NCBI GenBank assembly: GCA_003219335.1
Contig: QHOF01000087.1
Location: 1-18,540, forward strand
DNA: 18,540 bases
Source of the DNA: Verrucomicrobiota bacterium
Lineage (GTDB): Bacteria > Verrucomicrobiota > Verrucomicrobiia > Chthoniobacterales > UBA10450
Reading direction: 5' to 3'
Under the pieces are notes generated by a model. That model was not told where the DNA came from, did not search any database, and worked only from the letters and a program-made list of their open reading frames with translations. Shown in pieces: positions 1 to 6,824 of this stretch (positions are counted from its first letter, which is position 1; each line of letters begins with the position of its first letter). Made by a program: the position numbers and the translations under genes.

Positions 1-1
1 C

Positions 2-1387
2 ATGGCGTCCAATCTCACAGCGCAGGTCCGCAATATCGCCGCCGTAACGACCGCAGTCGCCACGGGCGATCTTGGCAAGAAAATCACGGTGGACGTCAAA
101 GGCGAGATTCTCGAGTTGAAGAACACCATTAACACGATGGTGGATCAGCTTTCGTCTTTCGCAGCGGAGGTCACGCGCGTGGCGCGCGAGGTGGGCACGG
201 AAGGAAAATTGGGTGGTCAAGCTAACGTGAAAGGTGTTGCCGGCACCTGGAAGGATTTGACGGACTCTGTGAATTTCATGGCGTCCAATCTCACCGCGCA
301 GGTACGCAACATCGCCGCTGTCACGACAGCGGTCGCCACCGGTGATCTGACGAAGAAAATCACGGTGGACGTGAAGGGTGAGATTCTCGAGCTGAAGCTG
401 AAGAACACCATCAACACGATGGTGGACCAGCTTTCGTCCTTTGCAGCGGAGGTCACGCGTGTCGCGCGCGAAGTCGGGACAGAAGGAAAACTCGGCGGAC
501 AAGCGCGCGTGCCCGGTGTTGCCGGTACCTGGAAGGATCTGACCGACTCAGTGAACTCGATGGCATCCAATCTCACCGCGCAGGTCCGCAACATCGCTGC
601 GGTGACCACGGCTGTCGCCATGGGCGATTTGTCCAAGAAAATCACCGTAGATGTGAAAGCCGAGATTCTGGAATTGAAGGATACGATCAACACGATGGTG
701 GACCAATTGCGCTCGTTCGGCTCCGAGGTCACCCGCGTGGCGCGCGAGGTCGGTTCCGAAGGCAAGCTGGGCGGACAAGCCGATGTGCGCGGCCTTGCAG
801 GCGTGTGGAAAGATCTCGGTGACAACGTCAACTTCATGGCGTCGAACCTAACGACACAAGTCCGCAACATCGCCGCTGTAACCACGGCGGTGGCCACGGG
901 CGATCTGTCCAAGAAGATCACCGTTGATGTCAGAGGTGAAATTCTCGAATTGAAAAACACGGTCAACACGATGGTGGACCAACTGTCGTCGTTTGCCGAT
1001 GAGGTCACGCGCGTCGCGCGCGAGGTTGGCATGGAAGGAAAGCTCGGCGGCCAGGCGGTGGTGAAAGGCGTTTCGGGTACCTGGAAAGACCTCACCGACA
1101 ACGTGAACTTCATGGCGTCGAACCTGACTGATCAGGTGCGCGGCATCGCAAAAGTGGTGACCGCAGTCGCAAACGGCGATTTGAACCGCAAACTTTTCCT
1201 CGAAGCCAAAGGCGAAATCGCCGAGCTGGCCGAGACGATCAACAACATGATCGATACACTCGCGACGTTCGCCGATCAGGTCACAACAGTTGCACGCGAA
1301 GTGGGTGTGGAAGGAAAACTCGGCGGGCAGGCGAACGTGCCCGGCGCCGCAGGGACATGGCGCGATTTGACCGACAACGTCAATCGG
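2..1387 (+). repeat. Tandem 276-bp coding repeats (HAMP units)
   Basis: Five full repeats of about 276 bp (2-277, 278-559, 560-835, 836-1111, 1112-1387), followed by a partial sixth. Units 1-4 are nearly identical in protein (MASNLT.QVRNIAAVTTAVA.GDL) and very similar in DNA; units 5 and 6 are more diverged, so the homogenised part lies toward the 5' side. Unit 2 carries an extra 6 bp. The true number of units cannot be known from this window. Confidence 0.93.
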
Positions 1388-3241
1388 CTGGCAGCGAACC
1401 TCACCACGCAGCTCCGTGCCATTGCCGATGTCGCGACAGCGGTGACCAAGGGCGACCTCACGCGCTCAATTCAGGTCGAGGCGCAAGGCGAAGTTGCGTT
1501 CGTCAAGGACAACATCAACGAAATGATTCGTAATTTGAGGGACACGACATTACGGAACGAGGAACAAGACTGGCTCAAGACCAACCTCACGAAGTTCACC
1601 CGGATGTTGCAGGGACAGCGCGATTTTCTGACGGTTGGCAAACTCATTCTCTCCGAGCTCGCCCCGCTGGTTTCGGCCCAGCACGGCGCTTTTTACATGA
1701 TGGATAAGTCCAATGGAGAATCGGAGCTTAAGCTCCTGGCAAGTTACGCGCACCAGGGAGGCAATGGCGCGAAGAACCGTTTCAAGCCGGGCGAGGGTCT
1801 GGTCGGACAAGCAGCACTTGAAAAACGGCGCATCCTTCTGACCGACGTACCCAGCGACTACGCGAAAGTGAGCTCCGGCCTGGGCGAATTTCGACCGACC
1901 AACATCGTCGTGTTGCCGATTCTCTTTGAAGGCCAGGTCAAAGCCGTCATGGAACTTTCCTCAGTTGAGCGATTCAGCCCAACGCATCAGGCGTTTCTCG
2001 ATCAGTTAACGGAGAGCATCGGCATCGTGCTCAACACAATTGAAGCAAGCACGCGAACGGAAAATCTGCTCAAGCAATCGCAATCGCTCGCCGCCGAGCT
2101 GCAGAAGACGAACCTCGAGTTGGAAGAAAAGGCGCGCTCGAATCTGGCGAAAGACCAGTTTCTCGCGATGCTCAGCCACGAATTGCGCACGCCGCTCACG
2201 CCGGTGCTCGCCTCCGCTCTCGCCCTCGAGAGCGAGCCGGAGTTGCCTAAGGACATTCACGAATCGCTGCAAATGATCCGGCGCAACGTGGAATTGGAGG
2301 CGCGGCTGATCGACGACCTGCTTGATCTGACGCGCATCGATCGCGGCAAGGTGCAGCTCAATTTTGAAGTCGTTGATGCCCACACGCTGCTGCAAAACGC
2401 GCTCGAGATTTGTCAGCCGGAAATCGATCGCAAACGTCTGAGGCATTCTCTAAACCTCGACGCGCAAAAGGTTCACATGCGCGCAGACCCGGCGCGATTG
2501 CAGCAGATCTTTTGGAATCTCATCAATAATGCGGTGAAGTTTACGCCGCGAAATGGGCAAATTACCATCACCACCAGCAACGATTCCGACGGCCAATTGC
2601 GCGTGGCCATCGCGGATACCGGCATTGGAATCGAGCCGGAAGCGCTGCCGAAAATTTTCGACGCATTCGAGCAAGGCGGCAGGACTCAATTAGGAGGCCT
2701 TGGGCTTGGACTCGCCATCAGCAAAACGCTCGTAGAAGCGCATCACGGAAAAATTGCCGCGCAAAGCGCGGGCAGGGACAAAGGCTCGACGTTGACGCTG
2801 GTTTTTCCAACGTGCGAAAAAGCGGAGCCGCAAATCGCGCCAGCTATCTTACCCAGACTGGCTGAGCGCCAGCCGATGCGGATTCTACTTGTCGAAGATC
2901 ACGAGGACACAAACCGGTCGCTCACGAATCTGCTCCGACGGCGCGGCTATCACGTGCAATCAGCGCTCAATTTCCAATCTGCCCTTGATTTAGGCGCAAA
3001 GGAGCAATTCGATGTGCTCATCAGCGACCTGGCTTTGCCCGATGGCAGTGGAATCGATCTGATGCAGAAACTCTATTCAAAGCGACCGGTCCTGGGGATT
3101 GCTCTCACCGGTTTTGGAATGGAAGACGACATTCGCAAGAGCTACGCTGCAGGATTCAAGCATCACCTGGTGAAGCCGATTGATCTGAATAAACTCGACT
3201 CTCTGATTCAAGAAGGCGCGGCGACCCTCGCATCTTTGTAA
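2..3241 (+). CDS. Hybrid histidine kinase with tandem HAMP array, GAF and receiver domains (5' end outside window)
   Basis: Two-component hybrid sensor kinase resembling the Nik1/Os-1 (group III) layout. The reading frame is already inside the HAMP array at the window edge; the first ATG is only the repeated Met of each unit, so the true start is upstream. Units begin at 2, 278, 560, 836 and 1112, with a partial one at 1388; the period is 92 residues (94 in unit 2). Next come GAF (about 533-680), a short coiled coil, HisKA with SHELRTPL (phospho-His 726), HATPase with N-box NLINN (839-843), G1 DTGIGI (Asp872) and G2 GLGLGLA. A C-terminal receiver follows, starting with MRILLVED (959), with phospho-acceptor Asp1009 and Lys1058. 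All catalytic residues are present. No membrane segment is visible, but the N-terminus is missing. The signal is unknown. The gene ends at TAA, and a 21-bp inverted repeat starts 14 bp later. Confidence 0.95.
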   Translation: MASNLTAQVRNIAAVTTAVATGDLGKKITVDVKGEILELKNTINTMVDQLSSFAAEVTRVAREVGTEGKLGGQANVKGVAGTWKDLTDSVNFMASNLTAQVRNIAAVTTAVATGDLTKKITVDVKGEILELKLKNTINTMVDQLSSFAAEVTRVAREVGTEGKLGGQARVPGVAGTWKDLTDSVNSMASNLTAQVRNIAAVTTAVAMGDLSKKITVDVKAEILELKDTINTMVDQLRSFGSEVTRVAREVGSEGKLGGQADVRGLAGVWKDLGDNVNFMASNLTTQVRNIAAVTTAVATGDLSKKITVDVRGEILELKNTVNTMVDQLSSFADEVTRVAREVGMEGKLGGQAVVKGVSGTWKDLTDNVNFMASNLTDQVRGIAKVVTAVANGDLNRKLFLEAKGEIAELAETINNMIDTLATFADQVTTVAREVGVEGKLGGQANVPGAAGTWRDLTDNVNRLAANLTTQLRAIADVATAVTKGDLTRSIQVEAQGEVAFVKDNINEMIRNLRDTTLRNEEQDWLKTNLTKFTRMLQGQRDFLTVGKLILSELAPLVSAQHGAFYMMDKSNGESELKLLASYAHQGGNGAKNRFKPGEGLVGQAALEKRRILLTDVPSDYAKVSSGLGEFRPTNIVVLPILFEGQVKAVMELSSVERFSPTHQAFLDQLTESIGIVLNTIEASTRTENLLKQSQSLAAELQKTNLELEEKARSNLAKDQFLAMLSHELRTPLTPVLASALALESEPELPKDIHESLQMIRRNVELEARLIDDLLDLTRIDRGKVQLNFEVVDAHTLLQNALEICQPEIDRKRLRHSLNLDAQKVHMRADPARLQQIFWNLINNAVKFTPRNGQITITTSNDSDGQLRVAIADTGIGIEPEALPKIFDAFEQGGRTQLGGLGLGLAISKTLVEAHHGKIAAQSAGRDKGSTLTLVFPTCEKAEPQIAPAILPRLAERQPMRILLVEDHEDTNRSLTNLLRRRGYHVQSALNFQSALDLGAKEQFDVLISDLALPDGSGIDLMQKLYSKRPVLGIALTGFGMEDDIRKSYAAGFKHHLVKPIDLNKLDSLIQEGAATLASL

Positions 3242-3255
3242 CGTCCATCGCGGGG

Positions 3256-3340
3256 ATGCTGTAGTGTGCGCTGTCCTCAGCGCAAACCTCCGATTGCCGC
3301 GTCCGGTGAAGTCCGCTGCGGACAGCGCACGCTACAGCAT
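3256..3340. repeat. Palindromic element with 21-bp arms, CTGTAG...CTACAG ends
   Basis: The left arm 3256-3276 and right arm 3320-3340 are reverse complements at 20 of 21 positions; the mismatch is T versus C and would stay pairable as G-U in RNA. Two internal hairpins are also possible: 3268-3283 (GCGCTG/CAGCGC) and 3311-3323 (GTCCG/CGGAC). It lies 14 bp after the histidine kinase stop and could act as its transcription end, but no T-run follows. Its ends match those of the elements inside rimO and ftsK. Confidence 0.8.
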
Positions 3341-3384
3341 TAGTATTATGAGCATTCCTTGGCCACCCGTGCGCCAGGCAATCG

Positions 3385-3416
3385 TTAAATCACTAAATCG
3401 CTAAATCACTAAGTTG
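3385..3416. repeat. 8-bp tandem repeat
   Basis: Three consecutive 8-bp units (TTAAATCA, CTAAATCG, CTAAATCA) and a partial fourth (CTAAGTTG) sit in the spacer before the tRNA. There is no open frame or motif. The rest of the spacer between 3341 and 3439 shows nothing recognisable. Confidence 0.75.
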
Positions 3417-3439
3417 GATTATCTTCGCAGTTTAAATCA

Positions 3440-3513
<74 letters not shown>

Positions 3514-3520
3514 ATTGTTT

Positions 3521-3574
3521 TGGTAGGGTCGGCGCGCCGCGCCGACCGGACGCCCCGGCGGGGCGTCCCTACCA
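3521..3574. repeat. Compound palindrome (three-way-junction type), TGGTAGGG...CCCTACCA
   Basis: Outer 8-bp perfect inverted repeats TGGTAGGG (3521-3528) and CCCTACCA (3567-3574) enclose two GC-rich hairpins. One is 3528-3546 with an 8-bp stem and GCC loop; the other is 3548-3568 with a 9-bp stem and GGC loop. This REPIN-like design starts 7 bp after the tRNA and lies downstream of trxA, so it may end transcription from both sides. A possible half copy lies near the ftsK start. Confidence 0.8.
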
Positions 3575-3578
3575 CTTT

Positions 3579-3595
3579 CGCGACGCGAAAATTTC
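3579..3595. terminator. Short hairpin after trxA (possible weak terminator)
   Basis: TTTCGCGACGCGAAA is almost a perfect palindrome (6-bp stem, 3-nt loop) just past the trxA stop codon, which lies at 3600-3602 on the - strand. No clear T-run follows in the trxA direction, so a terminator role, perhaps together with the compound palindrome next to it, is only inferred. Confidence 0.35.
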
Positions 3596-3599
3596 CTTT

Positions 3600-3929
3600 C
3601 TACCCCAGCGCTTCGAGCCGGTTGAGCAAATCTTTTTTGCTTGTGACTCCGATGACCTGGTCGCGCAGTTGGCCGTTCTTGAAAAAGAGCAGAGCCGGGA
3701 TCGCTCGGATGTTGTACTTGAACGAGAGACTCTGATTTTCATCCACGTTCACTTTCGCTATCTTGACCGCGCCCGCTTTTTCGCGCGCGATTTCATCCAG
3801 CATCGGCGCGATCATCTTGCATGGGCCGCACCATTCCGCCCAGAAATCGACGATCACGGGCTGGTCCCCCTGCGTCACTTCACGGTCAAAATTGGATTCA
3901 TCGAGTTTGATAACAGCGGAATTTTCCAT
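3600..3929 (-). CDS. trxA: Thioredoxin
   Basis: Small cytosolic thiol-disulfide oxidoreductase. The 109 residues match the usual length, and the whole thioredoxin fold is visible: the strand VIVDFWAEW, the active site WCGPC at residues 33-37 followed by KMIAP, the buried Asp28, the cis-proline loop RAIPALLFF (Pro78) and a final helix. It reduces protein disulfides and is itself reduced by thioredoxin reductase, which is not in this window. The ATG lies 3 nt after the stop of the upstream small membrane-protein gene, so the two are surely co-transcribed; no strong ribosome binding site is seen, so translational coupling is likely. It is the last gene of the ftsK-rodZ-rimO run. Confidence 0.97.
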   Translation of the reverse strand: MENSAVIKLDESNFDREVTQGDQPVIVDFWAEWCGPCKMIAPMLDEIAREKAGAVKIAKVNVDENQSLSFKYNIRAIPALLFFKNGQLRDQVIGVTSKKDLLNRLEALG

Positions 3930-3932
3930 GGC

Positions 3933-4343
3933 TTAAGAAAAGTAAGTCCAAATTTGAATAATTAAAATCAGGGCGGAAACGCCGAGCATGATCCAGAGCA
4001 ACAGCAGCAATGGATTTTTCTCTGCGGGCGCCACAACGGTTGAAGGGTTTTGCGGAGGAACGTATGGCATGGCAACGAACGGCGGAGTCTTTTTCATCTG
4101 AGCCGCGGAGGCAGGTGGATCCGGCACGAGCGGAAGCCGCACCGTCTCTTTATTGAGCCCTGAGCCGGGTGTAGCCGGCGGTGGAGCAATTGGACCGGGT
4201 AGTGGCGTCGAAATAGACGGCGGCTCGCGAACAGGCAACTGGATTCGCACCGTCTCGCGAGGTTTTATGTCTTGGTCCGGCGGTTCCTCTGCAATCGCAG
4301 GCGGCAGCCTGCCATGAAGCGGAACAGATAAATCTGGAAACAA
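3933..4343 (-). CDS. Small proline-rich protein with C-terminal membrane anchor, function unknown
   Basis: Not recognised. The frame is open from 4529, but all ATG codons in it lie deep inside rimO (more than 100 bp overlap). The first start codon outside that overlap is TTG at 4341-4343, giving about 136 residues; a later GTG (in ETVRIQLP) is also possible, so the start is uncertain. The body is rich in proline and contains a repeated ETVR motif (ETVRIQLPV and ETVRLPLVP). The C-terminus is one hydrophobic helix (LLLLLWIMLGVSALILIIQIW) with only a few residues after it, as in a tail-anchored protein. It sits between rimO and trxA, 3 nt from trxA. A role cannot be assigned. Confidence 0.6.
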   Translation of the reverse strand: MFPDLSVPLHGRLPPAIAEEPPDQDIKPRETVRIQLPVREPPSISTPLPGPIAPPPATPGSGLNKETVRLPLVPDPPASAAQMKKTPPFVAMPYVPPQNPSTVVAPAEKNPLLLLLWIMLGVSALILIIQIWTYFS

Positions 4344-4404
4344 TTGATCAGAAATCGCCAGCTTGTCACGAGTTAACTTCCCACTGGAACAGATACGACC
4401 CGCG

Positions 4405-5868
4405 TTACGCCAATAGATCGTAGCCCCGGCTTCCAGTGATGCTTCGCCAAACGAACTCGCCGACCGATGCCGTCTTGGATAAAATAACGCCCGCATCGAC
4501 ATCCGGGGCATCGCCTTCGCTTCGGGCAATATGCGGCTGATCCACCAGCAACTTCAGCTCGGTTCCAACTTTCTCGCGGGCGATCTCATGCGCAATCTCT
4601 TGCTGCACTGACATCGCCGCGCGGTAACGCGCATTCTTTGTTTTCGCGGAAATCTGCCCCGGCATTTTTGCCGCGCGCGAACCGTCTTCCTGCGAATATT
4701 TGAATATCCCGAGACGCTCGAAGCGAGCGCGTCGAATGAAATCGAGCAACGCTTCGAATTCCGCCTCGGTTTCTCCGGGAAACCCGACGATGAACGTCGT
4801 GCGCACCGCGACGCCGGGAATTCCAGTGCGCAATTTTTCAATCAGGCTTTCGATGTGCGCACGCGAAGTCTCCCGGCGCATGCGGCTCAGCATCGCGTCG
4901 TTGATGTGTTGCAGAGGGATGTCAATGTAGCGCGCGACCTTGTCGCATTGCGCGATAGTTTCGATCAGCTCATCGCTCCAATGCGCCGCGTGCGTGTAAA
5001 GCAGACGCACCCAGAATTCGCCTTCGATTTTCTGAACCTTACGAAGGAGAGCGGCCAGCGTTGGGCCCCGCGTGGAATCAATCGGTTGCCGCGGGCCCGC
5101 CTTGGCCTGCCACAAATCCATTCCGTAGTACGTGGTGTCCTGGCTGATCAAATTGATCTCGCGCACGCCTTCGCTGACGAGCGCGCGAATTTCCGCGAGC
5201 ACCGATTCAGGTGGACGGCTGCGATGTTTTCCGCGCATTTGCGGAATCACGCAAAAACTGCAGGGGTGATTGCAGCCCTCGGCAATTTTTACGTAGGCGA
5301 AATGTGCAGGCGTAAGTCTGAAGCGCGGTGTGTCGTAATCGGGAATGTAAGTCGGACGGGTATTCGTGGAGAATAGCGCACGCGTCCCGCTTGCGTCGCC
5401 CGCCCCTGGCGACCGAGACGGTCGCGCTACAATCCTCTCCACAATCGACCCAAGCTCGCTGACCTGATCCAGCCCAATGAATGCATCGACCTCAGGCATT
5501 TCCTGGCGGAGTTCTCTGGCAAACCGCTGCGACATGCAGCCGCTTACGATCAGCTTTTGATCCGGCCGCTTGTTTACGCGCTGCTGATGCGCCTCCAGAA
5601 TCGCTTCGATTGACTCTTCCTTGGCTGAATCGATGAACGCGCAGGTGTTAACCACGAGAACATCGGCGTCTTGCGGACTCGATGTAATTTCCATCCCGCG
5701 TTGCAACACACTTCCCAACATGATCTCGCCATCCACAAGGTTCTTGGCGCAACCGAGGCTGATCATGCCAACCTTGATAGGCTGTAGCGGCAGGCGTGTC
5801 GCCTGCTCCTTACACTGACCGTGGAAATTTGCAGCCGGCACGGCTGTCGCTACAGCTGGCGAATTCAT
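4405..5868 (-). CDS. rimO: Ribosomal protein S12 methylthiotransferase RimO
   Basis: Radical-SAM enzyme that methylthiolates a conserved Asp of ribosomal protein S12. The N-terminal UPF0004 domain has its three cluster cysteines in SLGCAKN (Cys40), NTCAFID (Cys76) and SGCMSQR (Cys111). The radical SAM motif is GCNHPCSFC (Cys199, 203, 206), followed by PQMRGKHRSR, and a TRAM-like C-terminus. SLGCAKN, together with the IPQMRG stretch, points to RimO rather than MiaB. At 487 residues it is about 45 longer than usual. The excess is a 34-residue N-terminal extension and a linker (146-165), and both coincide with palindromic elements. The ATG at 5868 is 8 nt after the rodZ-like stop; a shorter start at Met35 (5766), preceded by AAGG, is an alternative but would trim the first strand. 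Confidence 0.95.
   Translation of the reverse strand: MNSPAVATAVPAANFHGQCKEQATRLPLQPIKVGMISLGCAKNLVDGEIMLGSVLQRGMEITSSPQDADVLVVNTCAFIDSAKEESIEAILEAHQQRVNKRPDQKLIVSGCMSQRFARELRQEMPEVDAFIGLDQVSELGSIVERIVARPSRSPGAGDASGTRALFSTNTRPTYIPDYDTPRFRLTPAHFAYVKIAEGCNHPCSFCVIPQMRGKHRSRPPESVLAEIRALVSEGVREINLISQDTTYYGMDLWQAKAGPRQPIDSTRGPTLAALLRKVQKIEGEFWVRLLYTHAAHWSDELIETIAQCDKVARYIDIPLQHINDAMLSRMRRETSRAHIESLIEKLRTGIPGVAVRTTFIVGFPGETEAEFEALLDFIRRARFERLGIFKYSQEDGSRAAKMPGQISAKTKNARYRAAMSVQQEIAHEIAREKVGTELKLLVDQPHIARSEGDAPDVDAGVILSKTASVGEFVWRSITGSRGYDLLA
5374..5431. repeat. Palindromic element inside rimO (linker)
   Basis: On the rimO coding strand it begins TGTAGCGC and ends GCGCTA, enclosing a perfect 7-bp hairpin (GCGACCG-AGA-CGGTCGC on the + strand, within 5410-5426) and a weaker one. 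It is read through in frame as residues 146-165 (rich in R, S, P, G, A), exactly between the UPF0004 and radical SAM domains. The right end is degenerate, so the boundary is approximate. Confidence 0.6.
5782..5855. repeat. Palindromic element covering the rimO N-terminal extension
   Basis: The 25-bp arms 5782-5806 and 5831-5855 are inverted repeats matching at 21 of 25 positions. Each arm is itself a hairpin (GCAGGCG-TGT-CGCCTGC in the left one). Two of the four differences are paired with each other and keep the hairpin stem. The ends are CTGTAGCG and CGCTACAG. It encodes residues 5-29 of the RimO reading that starts at 5868, upstream of the conserved domain. Confidence 0.75.
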
Positions 5869-5876
5869 GACCAGCG

Positions 5877-6809
5877 TCAGTTGATCGTCACGTCTTCATC
5901 GCCTTCTTCAAGCGCTTTGCCGTTCTTAGTGATCTTAACGGCTTCAGGATCGAGCACCCGAATCGAGACGTGCTTACCGCGAAATTCAACCGGGCCGTCA
6001 GCCGGGGAAACCCAGCGTTCGTACGTAGGTTTTCCCTTTTCATCGCCTACAGTCACGCGCAGGTAGGTCCTTTTAAGCGGGCGAATGGCGATTCGATTCG
6101 GTTCGCCTGATTCTGCTGACGTTGAATTCGGCGACTCTTCTGCTTTCGCCAAATCTTCCCGAGTCACAGGCTTCGCCCGACGCACTTCCGGCTCACTTGG
6201 CATTGTGGACGCTGCCGCAAAACCAGTGGACGCGCGTGTCGGCGCGGATGAGACCGTTGGCGCAACCGATGGAGCCGACGCAACTTTGCCTGGCGAAGCT
6301 TGTGTCGGCGCAGGTTGAGAAGCGGCGAAAGGCGACGCACTCGGCGACGATTGCGCAGTGGATTCCCCTCGCCCGGGCGCGAGCCGCTGCACATTGAGAA
6401 AGAATTTCATCCCCAAAAAGCCGATCACCAAAACCAGGATGCCGAAAATGAGCGGCATCGGCGAAACACGGTCGCTACCGGTAGCAGCAACTGGACGGCG
6501 GCGAACGACGGGTGCGCTAACCGGTTTGGCGCGCTCATTCTCCTGTAGATACGAATAGCCATCGACCGTCACGCGCTCGGAGTCCTCGAACGCATCCAGA
6601 TACGGGGTCACATCGACATCCAGGAATTTCCCGTAGATGAGCAGGAAACCCTTCGCATACGCCAAGCTGGGGAACTGAGAAAAATCGTCTGCCTCGATCT
6701 CCGCCAGCCGCGCGGGACGAATCTTCGTCATGCGCGCCGCTTCATCGAGCGTGAGATTTCTCGCGCGCCTTGCTTCCTCAAATTTCTTACCCAGCCCTTC
6801 AATCGTCAT
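5877..6809 (-). CDS. rodZ: RodZ-like cell-shape protein (HTH_25, one TM segment, DUF4115-like domain)
   Basis: Probably the RodZ-type morphogenesis factor linking cytoplasmic MreB to the wall-synthesis machinery. The N-terminal helix-turn-helix (about 1-75) has the typical start GLGKKFEEARRARNLTLDEAA and the later YAKGFLLIYGKFLD. It is followed by a charged juxtamembrane stretch (RRRP), one membrane helix at about 117-138 (PLIFGILVLVIGFLGMKFFL), a Ser/Pro/Ala-rich spacer (about 145-225) and a C-terminal beta domain (about 245-310) ending in VTIN. The 310 residues fit the family. It starts 15 bp after ftsK and ends 8 bp before rimO. No MreB gene is visible in the window, so the RodZ role rests on architecture. 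Confidence 0.85.
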   Translation of the reverse strand: MTIEGLGKKFEEARRARNLTLDEAARMTKIRPARLAEIEADDFSQFPSLAYAKGFLLIYGKFLDVDVTPYLDAFEDSERVTVDGYSYLQENERAKPVSAPVVRRRPVAATGSDRVSPMPLIFGILVLVIGFLGMKFFLNVQRLAPGRGESTAQSSPSASPFAASQPAPTQASPGKVASAPSVAPTVSSAPTRASTGFAAASTMPSEPEVRRAKPVTREDLAKAEESPNSTSAESGEPNRIAIRPLKRTYLRVTVGDEKGKPTYERWVSPADGPVEFRGKHVSIRVLDPEAVKITKNGKALEEGDEDVTIN

Positions 6810-6824
6810 TGTGCAAAACGCCGG

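Noticed and set aside
217..1113. Long antisense frame (298 codons) opposite the HAMP array
   Set aside because: It is open only because the repeated sense codons lack stops in that frame; its protein is a repeat-shaped shadow with no known fold.
2..1387. Regular repeats that could suggest a CRISPR array or satellite
   Set aside because: The 276-bp period is in frame, with clear HAMP residues and no spacer-repeat pattern.
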